From Methylovorus sp035565335 (GTDB taxonomy: Bacteria > Pseudomonadota > Gammaproteobacteria > Burkholderiales > Methylophilaceae): a stretch of 35,829 bases of DNA. The translations under genes and the position numbers were made by a program. Under the pieces are notes generated by a model, which saw only the letters and a list, made by a program, of their open reading frames with translations, was not told where the DNA came from and searched no databases. Each line of letters starts with the position of its first letter. Positions within the stretch are counted from its first letter, which is position 1. Shown one piece after another: positions 8,907 to 16,523 of this stretch. The stretch covers positions 1-35,829 of the forward strand of contig DATMSO010000094.1 in assembly GCA_035565335.1 (NCBI GenBank), given 5' to 3'.

Positions 8907-9854
8907 TTATTCGGGTGCAGTTGGTTTTTTGACGGCTGGCGCCTTTTTGGCGGGCGCTGCTGCAGCGGCAGGCGCTGAATTCTTTTTCTGGATCACCACC
9001 GGCTCGGGTTTGGGCATATCCAGCAAGAGCACCTGTTTATGATTTTCGATGCCGGCGAGTGGCTTGCACACGATATGGGCAAAAGGCGAGTTGGGGTTGC
9101 GCTCCACCTTGATGACCTCTGCGACCGCCAGCCCCATGGGATAAACACCATCAATCCCCGACGTTACCAGCCGGTCGCCTTTGCGGATATCCACATTGGC
9201 CGGCAGGTAAGGCAGGTCCAGCATGGTGTCGCGACCATGGCCGAAGGCAATTGCCCGCAAACTGTTGCGTTCCACCTGGATGGGGACCGAGAGTTCACGG
9301 TCGGTGATCAGCGTGACTTCGCTGGTAAACGGATACACCCGCGTGACCTGGCCGATGACGCCATCCGCATCAATCACTGCTTGCCCGGCGGCAATTTCAT
9401 GGCGGCTGCCGAGGTTGATCACCACGCGATGAGTGAAGGGATCGCGGCCGATATGCAGGATTTCGCCCAGACGCGCATTTTGCTGGGAGTTGCGCGCCGC
9501 ACCCAATAGATTGCGCAGATGTTCGTTTTCCTGCTCCAGCGCACGGAAGCGTTGCAACTCCGCGCTCTGCAACAAAGCCTGTTCGGTCAGGCGACTGTTT
9601 TGCTTGAGCAGGGTGCTGTGGGCGGTCAGGTATTCATTGGTATCGTGAATGAAGTCAGACGGCGCATTGGCCAACACTTGCAAGGGATGCAGCAAGGCAG
9701 TGAAGCCTTGGCGAACCTCGACCAGATAATGCAGGCGCGAGTCAGTCGCCATCAAGGTCAGCGAGACGGCGGCGAAGAAAATGAGGCGGGCAAACGGACT
9801 GGGTCCGCGGACAAAGAAGGCCGGTGAGTGTTGAGGTTCAAGCGGACGCGGCAT
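8907..9854 (-). CDS. mreC: Rod shape-determining protein MreC
   Basis: Bitopic inner-membrane scaffold linking MreB filaments to periplasmic PBP2 and RodA. The 315-aa protein has a short N-terminal tail, one membrane helix (about 21-38), a coiled-coil stretch rich in E, L and Q (about 80-118), and the two beta-barrel domains of MreC (about 120-275, with GVIGQVTRVYPFTSEVTLITD). It ends in an Ala/Pro/Lys-rich low-complexity tail of about 30 residues, probably unstructured. The gap to mreB is 128 bases and contains a terminator, so mreC and the downstream genes are likely expressed at a lower level by read-through; I found no clear separate promoter. Confidence 0.95.
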   Translation of the reverse strand: MPRPLEPQHSPAFFVRGPSPFARLIFFAAVSLTLMATDSRLHYLVEVRQGFTALLHPLQVLANAPSDFIHDTNEYLTAHSTLLKQNSRLTEQALLQSAELQRFRALEQENEHLRNLLGAARNSQQNARLGEILHIGRDPFTHRVVINLGSRHEIAAGQAVIDADGVIGQVTRVYPFTSEVTLITDRELSVPIQVERNSLRAIAFGHGRDTMLDLPYLPANVDIRKGDRLVTSGIDGVYPMGLAVAEVIKVERNPNSPFAHIVCKPLAGIENHKQVLLLDMPKPEPVVIQKKNSAPAAAAAPAKKAPAVKKPTAPE

Positions 9855-9930
9855 TGATAGGTTCAGCCCTGAGTCTATCCTGTAGTGAAGAGCCCGCCAG
9901 GCGGGGCACCAAACACACTACGCTTATCAA

Positions 9931-9956
9931 TTAAAACAGGCCGTTGCCGGCCTGTT
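9931..9956 (-). terminator. Rho-independent terminator after mreB
   Basis: Read on the minus strand, AACAGGCCG (9956-9948), loop GCAA, and CGGCCTGTT (9943-9935) form a perfect 9-bp stem closed by a GNRA-type tetraloop, followed by TTTTAATT. It lies 27 bases past the mreB stop and before mreC. A second short hairpin without a T-run (9893-9905) lies closer to mreC. The structure should reduce transcription from mreB into mreCD-mrdA-rodA. Confidence 0.8.
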
Positions 9957-9982
9957 ACGGTTATGCAGATGCCTGGATCTGC

Positions 9983-11026
9983 TTATTCGCTGGCAAATAC
10001 ATTGCCCAGCTTGTCCATTTCTTCCAGTGCACGACCGCTACCACGGGCAACACAGGTCAGCGGATCTTCTGCCACGATCACGGGCAAGCCGGTTTCTTCT
10101 ACCAGCAGGCGATCCAGATCGCGCAGCAGGGCACCACCACCGGTCAGCACCATGCCTTTTTCGGCAATGTCGGCGCCCAGTTCGGGCGGGGTTTGTTCCA
10201 GAGCGGATTTCACCGCGCCCACGATGGAGTTCAGTGGCTCGGTCAGCGCTTCCAGAATTTCATTGCTTGAAATGGTGAACTTGCGTGGCAGGCCTTCTGC
10301 CAGGTTACGGCCGGTCACTTCCATTTCCAGCACTTCGGAGCCGGGGAAGGCGGAGCCGATCTTCTTCTTGATCAGTTCGGCGGTTGGCTCGGAGATTTGC
10401 ATGCCGTAGTTGCGGCGGATGTAATCAATAATGGCCTGGTCAAACTTGTCACCGCCTACCCGTTCGGATTTGGCGTAAACGATGCCGCCCAGCGAGATCA
10501 CGCCGACTTCGGTGGTGCCGCCGCCGATATCCACCACCATGGAGCCGGTGGCTTCGGCAACTGGCATGTCAGCGCCAATCGCAGCTGCCATCGGTTCTTC
10601 GATCAGGTACACCTGACGGGCACCCGCGCCAATGGCGGATTCGCGAATCGCGCGGCGCTCCACCTGAGTGGAACCTACAGGCACACAGATGATGATGCGC
10701 GGGTTGGGGCTGAACAGGCGAGATTCGTGAATCTTGCGGATGAAATACTTGAGCATTTGCTCGGTAATGGTGAAGTCGGCAATCACGCCGTCTTTCATCG
10801 GGCGGATCGCCGTGATGTTGGCCGGGGCGCGGCCCAGCATGCGCTTGGCTTCCAGGCCAACGGCCAGCATGGTTTTCTTGCCGGCGGGCCCGCCTTCCTG
10901 GCGGATAGCAACCACGGAGGGTTCGTCGAGGACGATACCGCGACCGCGGACATAAATCAGAGTATTGGCGGTGCCGAGGTCGATCGCGAGATCGTTGGAG
11001 AAGTAACTATTTAAAAGACCGAACAT
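9983..11026 (-). CDS. mreB: Rod shape-determining actin homologue MreB
   Basis: Cytoplasmic actin-like ATPase that forms membrane-bound filaments guiding lateral wall synthesis. The 347-aa protein has the phosphate-1 loop DLGTANTLIY (about 16-25), the phosphate-2 loop DIGGGTTEVGVISLGG (about 168-183) and the adenosine motif LTGGGALLRDLD. The N-terminus MFGLLNSYFS carries the hydrophobic residues used for membrane contact in MreB of Gram-negative bacteria. It is the first gene of the minus-strand morphogenesis cluster and diverges from gatC. A candidate promoter is at 11104-11132. Confidence 0.98.
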   Translation of the reverse strand: MFGLLNSYFSNDLAIDLGTANTLIYVRGRGIVLDEPSVVAIRQEGGPAGKKTMLAVGLEAKRMLGRAPANITAIRPMKDGVIADFTITEQMLKYFIRKIHESRLFSPNPRIIICVPVGSTQVERRAIRESAIGAGARQVYLIEEPMAAAIGADMPVAEATGSMVVDIGGGTTEVGVISLGGIVYAKSERVGGDKFDQAIIDYIRRNYGMQISEPTAELIKKKIGSAFPGSEVLEMEVTGRNLAEGLPRKFTISSNEILEALTEPLNSIVGAVKSALEQTPPELGADIAEKGMVLTGGGALLRDLDRLLVEETGLPVIVAEDPLTCVARGSGRALEEMDKLGNVFASE

Positions 11027-11078
11027 GGTTGTTTATATCCTGAACGAACGGCCACGCCCTGGCTGAGGCAAGTCGTGG

Positions 11079-11108
11079 CTGAAGATGTGCATAAAATCAA
11101 GTTATAAT
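11079..11108 (+). promoter_or_regulatory. Candidate sigma-70 promoter for gatCAB
   Basis: A perfect TATAAT lies at 11103-11108. The best -35 candidate near 11079-11085 is weak. The start site would be near 11115, leaving a leader of about 113 bases that contains a small G+C-rich hairpin (11184-11197, GCCGC and GCGGC arms). Confidence 0.45.
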
Positions 11109-11132
11109 ACCCGATATAGTCACGAATTTTAA
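11104..11132 (-). promoter_or_regulatory. Candidate sigma-70 promoter for mreB
   Basis: On the minus strand, TTAAAA (11132-11127) and TATTAT (11109-11104) are separated by 17 bases. Transcription would start near 11097, giving a leader of about 70 bases before mreB. The -10 box overlaps the plus-strand -10 box at 11103-11108. Confidence 0.45.
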
Positions 11133-11227
11133 GACTAGTTTTAAATTTGAGCTGGCGGGCCGTATTGCTCGCTGTTCACATTGGCCGCCGAGGCGGCTTA
11201 ATCTTTCAAGCGTTCTGGAATAAACCC

Positions 11228-11515
11228 ATGTCACTGAGCAGTTCAGATGTTAAGCGTATCGCGCATCTTGCGCGTATCGAGGTGAGCGATGAGGAAGCCG
11301 AGGCCACCTTGCAGAAGTTGTCCGGTATTCTCGGGCTGATTGAGCAGATGCAGGCTGTTGATACCACCGGCATCGTGCCGATGTCGCATTCGCAGGATGT
11401 GGTGCAGCGCTTGCGTGCCGATGTGGTGACCGAGACCAATCAGCGTGCCACATTCCAGGCGATTGCCCCTGCCGTTGAGGAAGGTCTTTACCTCGTTCCT
11501 AAAGTCATCGAATAA
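11228..11515 (+). CDS. gatC: Asp/Glu-tRNA amidotransferase subunit C
   Basis: The 95-aa small subunit of GatCAB, which wraps around and stabilises the GatA-GatB pair. The start at MSLSSSDVKRIAHLARIEVS matches the family N-terminus; an in-frame extension of 27 residues upstream has no family resemblance. Conserved features are the N-terminal helix with IAHLARIEVSDEE and the VVQRLRADVV segment. It is the first gene of a three-gene operon. The ribosome-binding site is weak (TGGA, eight bases from the ATG). Confidence 0.95.
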   Translation: MSLSSSDVKRIAHLARIEVSDEEAEATLQKLSGILGLIEQMQAVDTTGIVPMSHSQDVVQRLRADVVTETNQRATFQAIAPAVEEGLYLVPKVIE

Positions 11516-11538
11516 CCCTAACGTTCGCGAACAACCCC

Positions 11539-13002
11539 ATGATAAACAGCAGCCTCAAACAACTGGGTGCCATGCTTCAGTCCAAGCAGGTTTCCAGTAC
11601 CGAATTGACGCAGGCCTTCCTGCAGCGCATTGATCAGCACAATCCCGAGATCAATGCCTATATCACCATCGATGCCGAGCGCAGCCTGGCACAGGCCAAG
11701 GTGGCGGATGCCCGCATTGCCGCCGGCAATGCCGCGCCGCTGACCGGTATTCCCATCGCCCAGAAAGACATTTTTGTCGCCAATGGCTGGAAAACCACCT
11801 GCGGCTCCAAAATGCTGGATAACTTTATTGGGCCTTATGATGCCACCGTGATAAAGCTTTTTGATGACGCCGGTGCGGTCAATCTGGGCAAGACCAATAT
11901 GGACGAGTTCGCCATGGGCTCCTCCAACGAAACCAGCTACTACGGCAAGGTGCAAAATCCGTGGGATCGCACCCGCGTGCCAGGTGGCAGCTCGGGCGGT
12001 AGCGCCGCCGCCGTGGCTGCGCGCCTCTGTGCTGCGGCTACCGGTACCGATACCGGCGGCTCCATTCGCCAGCCCGCTTCCCTTTGCGGCCTGTCCGGCT
12101 TGAAGCCGACTTACGGCCTGGTCTCGCGTTACGGCATGATCGCGTTTGCCTCCAGTCTCGATCAGGCGGGCCCGATGGCCAAGTCCTGCGAAGACATGGC
12201 GCTGATGATGAATGTCATGACCGGTTTTGATGAGCGGGACTCCACGAGCCTGCAGCGCGACAAGGAAAATTACGAGCGTGATCTGGGCAAGCCATTGCAA
12301 GGCTTGCGCGTGGGTCTGCCTGAAGAGTTTTTTGCCGAGGGCCTCAGCAGTGAGGTCGCGGCAGTGGTGGAGTCTGCCATCGCCGAATACCGCAAGCTGG
12401 GTGCCGAGATTGTCGAGATCAGCTTGCCTAACACGCAGCTGTCCATACCGGTGTATTACGTACTGGCGCCTGCCGAAGCTTCGAGCAATCTGTCGCGATT
12501 TGATGGCGTGCGTTACGGACATCGCGCGGCCGAGTATGACGATCTCCTGGACATGTATTGCAAGAGCCGCGCCGAAGGGTTTGGTGCCGAAGTCAAACGT
12601 CGCATCCTGATCGGCACCTATGTGTTGTCAGCCGGCTATTACGATGCGTATTACCTCAAGGCCCAGCAGATTCGCCGCCTGATTGCAGAAGACTTTGCCA
12701 AGGCTTTCACGCAGTGTGATGTGATCATGGGCCCCACGGCGCCCGGCACGGCGTTCCGTAGCGGTGAAAAAGCCAATGACCCGGTTTCCATGTATCTCGA
12801 AGACTTGTACACCATTGCCGTCAATCTGGCCGGTCTGCCCGGCATGAGCATCCCCGCTGGTTTTGCCAGTGTGGATGGTAAACAGTTGCCAGTGGGACTG
12901 CAGGTGATCGGCAATTATTTTGACGAGGCGCGCATGCTGAATGTCGGCCACGCGTACCAGCAAGTGACGGATTGGCATACCCGTATGCCGGAGGGGCTCT
13001 AA
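11539..13002 (+). CDS. gatA: Asp/Glu-tRNA amidotransferase subunit A
   Basis: Amidase-signature glutaminase subunit that frees ammonia from glutamine for GatB. The catalytic triad of the amidase family fits K76 (IAQKDIF), S151 (PGGSSGGS) and S175 (DTGGSIRQPA), with the usual spacing of 24 between the serines. The 487-aa length is normal. No good ribosome-binding site is visible in the 23-base gap after gatC, which instead holds a 10-bp perfect palindrome GTTCGCGAAC (11523-11532). The opposite strand has a 334-codon open frame that is only a shadow of this gene. Confidence 0.98.
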   Translation: MINSSLKQLGAMLQSKQVSSTELTQAFLQRIDQHNPEINAYITIDAERSLAQAKVADARIAAGNAAPLTGIPIAQKDIFVANGWKTTCGSKMLDNFIGPYDATVIKLFDDAGAVNLGKTNMDEFAMGSSNETSYYGKVQNPWDRTRVPGGSSGGSAAAVAARLCAAATGTDTGGSIRQPASLCGLSGLKPTYGLVSRYGMIAFASSLDQAGPMAKSCEDMALMMNVMTGFDERDSTSLQRDKENYERDLGKPLQGLRVGLPEEFFAEGLSSEVAAVVESAIAEYRKLGAEIVEISLPNTQLSIPVYYVLAPAEASSNLSRFDGVRYGHRAAEYDDLLDMYCKSRAEGFGAEVKRRILIGTYVLSAGYYDAYYLKAQQIRRLIAEDFAKAFTQCDVIMGPTAPGTAFRSGEKANDPVSMYLEDLYTIAVNLAGLPGMSIPAGFASVDGKQLPVGLQVIGNYFDEARMLNVGHAYQQVTDWHTRMPEGL

Positions 13003-13005
13003 ATC

Positions 13006-14436
13006 ATGCAGTGGGAAGTTGTCATCGGGCTGGAAACACATACCCAGCTTCAAACCAAGTCCAAGATTTTTTCCGGCAGCAGCATTGCCTTTGGCGCTGA
13101 GCCCAATACGCAAGCCAGTGCGGTGGATATCGCGCTGCCAGGTGTGTTGCCGGTGCTGAACGCTGAGGCGGTGCAATGCGCCATCAAGTTTGGCCTGGCC
13201 GTCAATGCCGAGATTGCGCCGCGCTCGGTGTTTGCCCGCAAGAATTACTTTTATCCTGACCTGCCCAAGGGCTACCAGATCAGCCAGTACGAGCTGCCTG
13301 TTGTGGGAAAGGGGTCGCTCACCGTGCAGGTGGGTGATGAGGAGAAGACTATCCGCATTACCCGCGCCCACCTGGAAGAAGATGCCGGCAAGTCAGTGCA
13401 TGGCGCGTCGGCCGGTATGTCCGGCATTGACCTCAACCGCGCTGGCACGCCGTTGCTGGAAATCGTCACCGAGCCTGACATGCGCTCGGCAGCCGAAGCG
13501 GTGGCCTATGCCAAAAAGCTGCACGAGCTGGTGCAGTGGATAGGCATATGTGACGGTAACATGCAGGAAGGCAGCTTCCGTTGCGATGTGAACGTATCGG
13601 TGCGGCCCAAGGGTTCGGACAAACTGGGCACCCGCCGCGAGATCAAGAACCTCAACTCGTTCCGTTTCATGCAGCAGGCGATTGAATACGAAACCCGCTG
13701 GCAGATCGAAACGCTGGAAGACGGCGGCACCATTCAGCAGGCGACCGTGCTGTTCAACCCGGATACCGGCGAAACGCGCGCCATGCGCAGCAAGGAAGAA
13801 GCCAACGACTATCGCTACTTCCCTGACCCGGATTTGCTGCCTTTGCAGATTACCGTGGACGACATTGCCAAAGTAAAAGCCGTGATGCCCGAGTTGCCCG
13901 GCGACATGAAGGCGCGCTTCGAACGTGAGTATTCGCTCTCGGCCTACGATGCGTCCGGTCTGACTTCCTCACGTGGTATTGCCGATTACTTTACCGCCGT
14001 GGTGACACAAGGTGCCGAGCCTAAGATGGCCGCCAACTGGGTCATGGGCACCGTAGCTGCCAAGCTTAACGAGCAGGATCAGGACATCAGTGCCTCGCCA
14101 GTGAGTCCTTTGCAACTGGCTGGTTTGCTCAAGCGCATTGCCGACAACACCATCTCCAACAAGATCGCCAGGGAAGTATTCGACGCGATGTGGGCGGGCG
14201 AAGGCGATGCCGACAGCATCATCGACAAAAAGGGCTTGAAGCAGGTGACCGATAGCGGCGCCATCGAAGCCATTATTGATGAGGTGCTGGCGGCCAATGC
14301 CGCCATGGTGGAGGAGTTCCGCGCCGGCAAGGAAAAAGCCTTTAACGCGCTGGTGGGCCAAGCCATGAAAGCCTCCAAGGGCAAGGCCAATCCTGCCCAG
14401 GTGAACGAGGTATTGCGCCGCAAGCTGGGTGCATAA
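13006..14436 (+). CDS. gatB: Asp/Glu-tRNA amidotransferase subunit B
   Basis: Kinase-transamidase subunit that phosphorylates and amidates misacylated Glu-tRNA(Gln) or Asp-tRNA(Asn). The 476-aa protein begins with WEVVIGLETHTQL, holds the HLEEDAGKS motif near 123-131 and the QEGSFRCDVNVSVRP motif of the catalytic cradle, and ends in the helical and YqeY-like tail domains that bind tRNA (about 295-476, last motif NPAQVNEVLRRKL). Its start is three bases after the gatA stop. GatCAB implies that at least one of Asn-tRNA or Gln-tRNA is made indirectly; the window does not show which. Confidence 0.98.
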   Translation: MQWEVVIGLETHTQLQTKSKIFSGSSIAFGAEPNTQASAVDIALPGVLPVLNAEAVQCAIKFGLAVNAEIAPRSVFARKNYFYPDLPKGYQISQYELPVVGKGSLTVQVGDEEKTIRITRAHLEEDAGKSVHGASAGMSGIDLNRAGTPLLEIVTEPDMRSAAEAVAYAKKLHELVQWIGICDGNMQEGSFRCDVNVSVRPKGSDKLGTRREIKNLNSFRFMQQAIEYETRWQIETLEDGGTIQQATVLFNPDTGETRAMRSKEEANDYRYFPDPDLLPLQITVDDIAKVKAVMPELPGDMKARFEREYSLSAYDASGLTSSRGIADYFTAVVTQGAEPKMAANWVMGTVAAKLNEQDQDISASPVSPLQLAGLLKRIADNTISNKIAREVFDAMWAGEGDADSIIDKKGLKQVTDSGAIEAIIDEVLAANAAMVEEFRAGKEKAFNALVGQAMKASKGKANPAQVNEVLRRKLGA

Positions 14437-14462
14437 CCGTCACCTGAGTCCTTGTTGCACGC

Positions 14463-14497
14463 ATGAAAAAAGCCGGGGAAATCCCGGCTTTTTTCAT
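14463..14497. terminator. Bidirectional hairpin terminator between gatB and the glycosylase gene
   Basis: A perfect 15-bp inverted repeat: ATGAAAAAAGCCGGG (14463-14477), loop GAAAT, CCCGGCTTTTTTCAT (14483-14497). The six-base A and T runs let it work as a rho-independent terminator in both directions. The stop codon of the convergent minus-strand gene (14494-14496) lies inside the outer stem. Confidence 0.92.
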
Positions 14498-15033
14498 GGT
14501 GGGCTTGCCGTACCCTGTAGCGCCTGCAATATGCTTCGCCATTGCTGCAGCTTGGTCTCGCGTGGAATGCCGGCATTGGCCGGGCTGGTCGATGGCAAGG
14601 TGGTAAAGTTCAGGCGCGCCAGGGTTTCCTGATTCAGTTTTGCTGGCTTGATGACATGGCGCTGGAATGCCTGTGCTGCTTTTTGCCCATTGAAAAACAC
14701 ATGGTTGATCTGCGTGTGCATGGCAAAAAACTTGGCAAAATCATTGGCGATGATGCTGCCCTCTTCAATCGCACTATCCAGGCTGCCGGGGCGAAAGCAC
14801 TGGTGCATGACATCCCATAGCGCAATCTGATGGCGGGTGAGTTGAGCCAGGCGCTCGAGATACGGCAGATGCGGATGGGCGCCGACCAGTTCTTCCATGA
14901 TGGGCCAGAACAGATTATGCGGATGGCCGTAATACTGATGCTGGGTGAGTGAGGCGATGCCGGGCATGGAGCCCAGTATCAGCACGCGGGCATCGGCATT
15001 GGCAACGGCGGGAAAACCTTCGATGCTGGCCAT
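14494..15033 (-). CDS. DNA-deoxyinosine glycosylase (uracil-DNA glycosylase superfamily)
   Basis: The 179-aa protein carries the superfamily fold signatures LILGSMPGIASL (about 17-28), YYGHPHNLFWPIM (about 34-46), the NGQKAAQAF segment and LPSTSPAN near the C-terminus. The combination fits the family that removes hypoxanthine from deaminated adenine in DNA, distinct from family-1 UDG and from Mug, which are the alternatives. It lies 23 bases downstream of pyrE on the same strand and is probably co-transcribed with it. Its stop codon lies within the shared terminator with gatB. Confidence 0.8.
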   Translation of the reverse strand: MASIEGFPAVANADARVLILGSMPGIASLTQHQYYGHPHNLFWPIMEELVGAHPHLPYLERLAQLTRHQIALWDVMHQCFRPGSLDSAIEEGSIIANDFAKFFAMHTQINHVFFNGQKAAQAFQRHVIKPAKLNQETLARLNFTTLPSTSPANAGIPRETKLQQWRSILQALQGTASPP

Positions 15034-15056
15034 GGCGCGATGCCCGAGATAAAGAC

Positions 15057-15716
15057 TTAAGCGCAGCTTACGCCGTAGGCGTTGCGGTAGGCTTCAATCG
15101 CGGGTTGAAAGGTCGCGAGTTCGGGGGCGTTTTTCAGGTAATCGATCAGGCTGCTCAGGCTGGCGATACTGATCACCGGCATGCCGGATTGCTGCTCGAC
15201 CTCCTGTACTGCCGATAAGCTGCCGAGGCCGCGTTCCTGACGGTCAATGGCAATCGCCACCGCGGCTGGGGTTGCGCCTGCCGCGCGTATCATGTCGACT
15301 GATTCGCGCACTGAAGTACCCGCCGAGATCACATCGTCCACAATCAGTACGCGGCCCTTGAGCGCCGCGCCGACAATGGTGCCGCCTTCGCCATGGTCTT
15401 TGGCTTCTTTGCGGTTGTAGGCATAGGGCACATTGATGCCGCGACGTGCCAGCGCAATCGAGATACTGGCCGCCAGCGTAATGCCTTTGTAGGCGGGGCC
15501 AAACAGCATGTCGAACGGAATGCCCGATTGCACAATGGCGGCAGCATAATATTCGCCAAGCTTCATCAGGCTTTCGCCATCATTGAACAGGCCGGCGTTG
15601 AAAAAGTAGGGACTCAGGCGCCCCGCTTTGGTTTTGAATTCGCCAAAGCGCAATACTTGCTTATCGATGGCAAAGGCGATGAATTGTTGCGTAAAATCGA
15701 GGGCTTGATCAGGCAT
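15057..15716 (-). CDS. pyrE: Orotate phosphoribosyltransferase
   Basis: Converts orotate and PRPP to orotidine 5'-phosphate in pyrimidine synthesis. The 219-aa reading starts with MPDQALDFTQQFIAFAI, which aligns with the family N-terminus; a longer open frame would run through the start of xth on the other strand and is rejected. Motifs are KQVLRFGEFKTKAGRLSPYFFN (about 19-40), FGPAYKGI and the PRPP-binding loop VLIVDDVISAGTS (123-135). No clear ribosome-binding site is present. A TATAAT on the minus strand inside xth (15750-15755) could be its -10 box. Confidence 0.96.
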   Translation of the reverse strand: MPDQALDFTQQFIAFAIDKQVLRFGEFKTKAGRLSPYFFNAGLFNDGESLMKLGEYYAAAIVQSGIPFDMLFGPAYKGITLAASISIALARRGINVPYAYNRKEAKDHGEGGTIVGAALKGRVLIVDDVISAGTSVRESVDMIRAAGATPAAVAIAIDRQERGLGSLSAVQEVEQQSGMPVISIASLSSLIDYLKNAPELATFQPAIEAYRNAYGVSCA

Positions 15717-15722
15717 GAGAAT

Positions 15723-16517
15723 ATGGAAAAGAGGTTGAGCTTGTACCGAATTATATCTGCAAATCTGAATGGCATCCGGTCGGCGGCCAATAAAGGGTTT
15801 TACCCATGGCTGCAGCAACAGAACGCCGACATCGTCTGCATGCAGGAGCTGAAGGCGCAACTGGCGGACATGACGCCGGAAATGCTGAATCCCGAAGGCT
15901 ATTTCGGCTATTTTCACTATGCGGAAAAGAAAGGCTACAGCGGCGTGGGTATTTATACCCGCGTGCAGCCGGATGCCGTCATTGTTGGCCTGGGCATTGC
16001 CGATATTGATGCCGAAGGGCGCTATCTGGAACTGCAGTTCGGCAATCTCAGCGTGGTGTCGCTGTATCTGCCTTCAGGCTCCAGTGGCGAGGAACGTCAG
16101 GCTTTCAAGTTCAGCGTCATGACGCGTTTTCTAGTGCATCTTGAGACCTTGCGCGCCAACGGGCGCGATGTCGTGATCTGTGGCGACTGGAATATTGCGC
16201 ACAAGGAAGCTGACCTCAAGAACTGGAAGGGCAACAAGAAAAACTCAGGCTTTCTGCCGGAAGAGCGCGCCTGGCTCACTGATCTGTTTGACCGCGTGGG
16301 CTGGGTGGATGTCTACCGCGTGTTGCATCCCGACACCACGGATGAATGCTATACCTGGTGGAGCAATCGCGGCCAGGCCTGGGCCAAGAATGTCGGCTGG
16401 CGTATTGATTACCAGATTGCCACGCCGGCGCTGGCCGCTCAGGCCGCTGCAGCCAGTATCTACAAGCTGGAGCGCTTTAGCGACCACGCGCCGTTGATCA
16501 TCGATTACCAGCGCTAG
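15723..16517 (+). CDS. xth: Exodeoxyribonuclease III (AP endonuclease family)
   Basis: Cleaves abasic sites in DNA and has 3'-5' exonuclease activity in base-excision repair. The 264-aa reading contains ISANLNGIRSAANKG (about 11-25), the metal ligand E42 (MQELK), D155 and N157 (CGDWNIAH), and the catalytic D254-H255 (FSDHAPL). The start is uncertain. ATG at 15723 gives MEKRLSLYR. TTG at 15741 would give a protein beginning YRIISANLNGIR, the usual family start, and has AAGAGG seven bases upstream, so it may be the real one. A longer in-frame extension into pyrE is a shadow. The gene ends six bases from the convergent ampG stop. Confidence 0.94.
   Translation: MEKRLSLYRIISANLNGIRSAANKGFYPWLQQQNADIVCMQELKAQLADMTPEMLNPEGYFGYFHYAEKKGYSGVGIYTRVQPDAVIVGLGIADIDAEGRYLELQFGNLSVVSLYLPSGSSGEERQAFKFSVMTRFLVHLETLRANGRDVVICGDWNIAHKEADLKNWKGNKKNSGFLPEERAWLTDLFDRVGWVDVYRVLHPDTTDECYTWWSNRGQAWAKNVGWRIDYQIATPALAAQAAAASIYKLERFSDHAPLIIDYQR
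15750..15755 (-). promoter_or_regulatory. Candidate -10 box for pyrE inside the xth coding region
   Basis: A perfect TATAAT on the minus strand, 33 bases upstream of the pyrE start. No good -35 hexamer is found 16-18 bases further upstream. Transcription would begin near 15743, leaving a leader of about 27 bases. Confidence 0.35.
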
Positions 16518-16523
16518 CGGCGT

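Noticed and set aside
11518..12522. 334-codon open frame on the minus strand opposite gatA
   Set aside because: Antisense shadow of gatA, which has an intact amidase triad; no ribosome-binding site or family motif on this strand.
15393..15722. 110-codon N-terminal extension of xth
   Set aside because: It runs antisense through pyrE and lacks homology-like motifs; the Exo III signature starts only after 15741.
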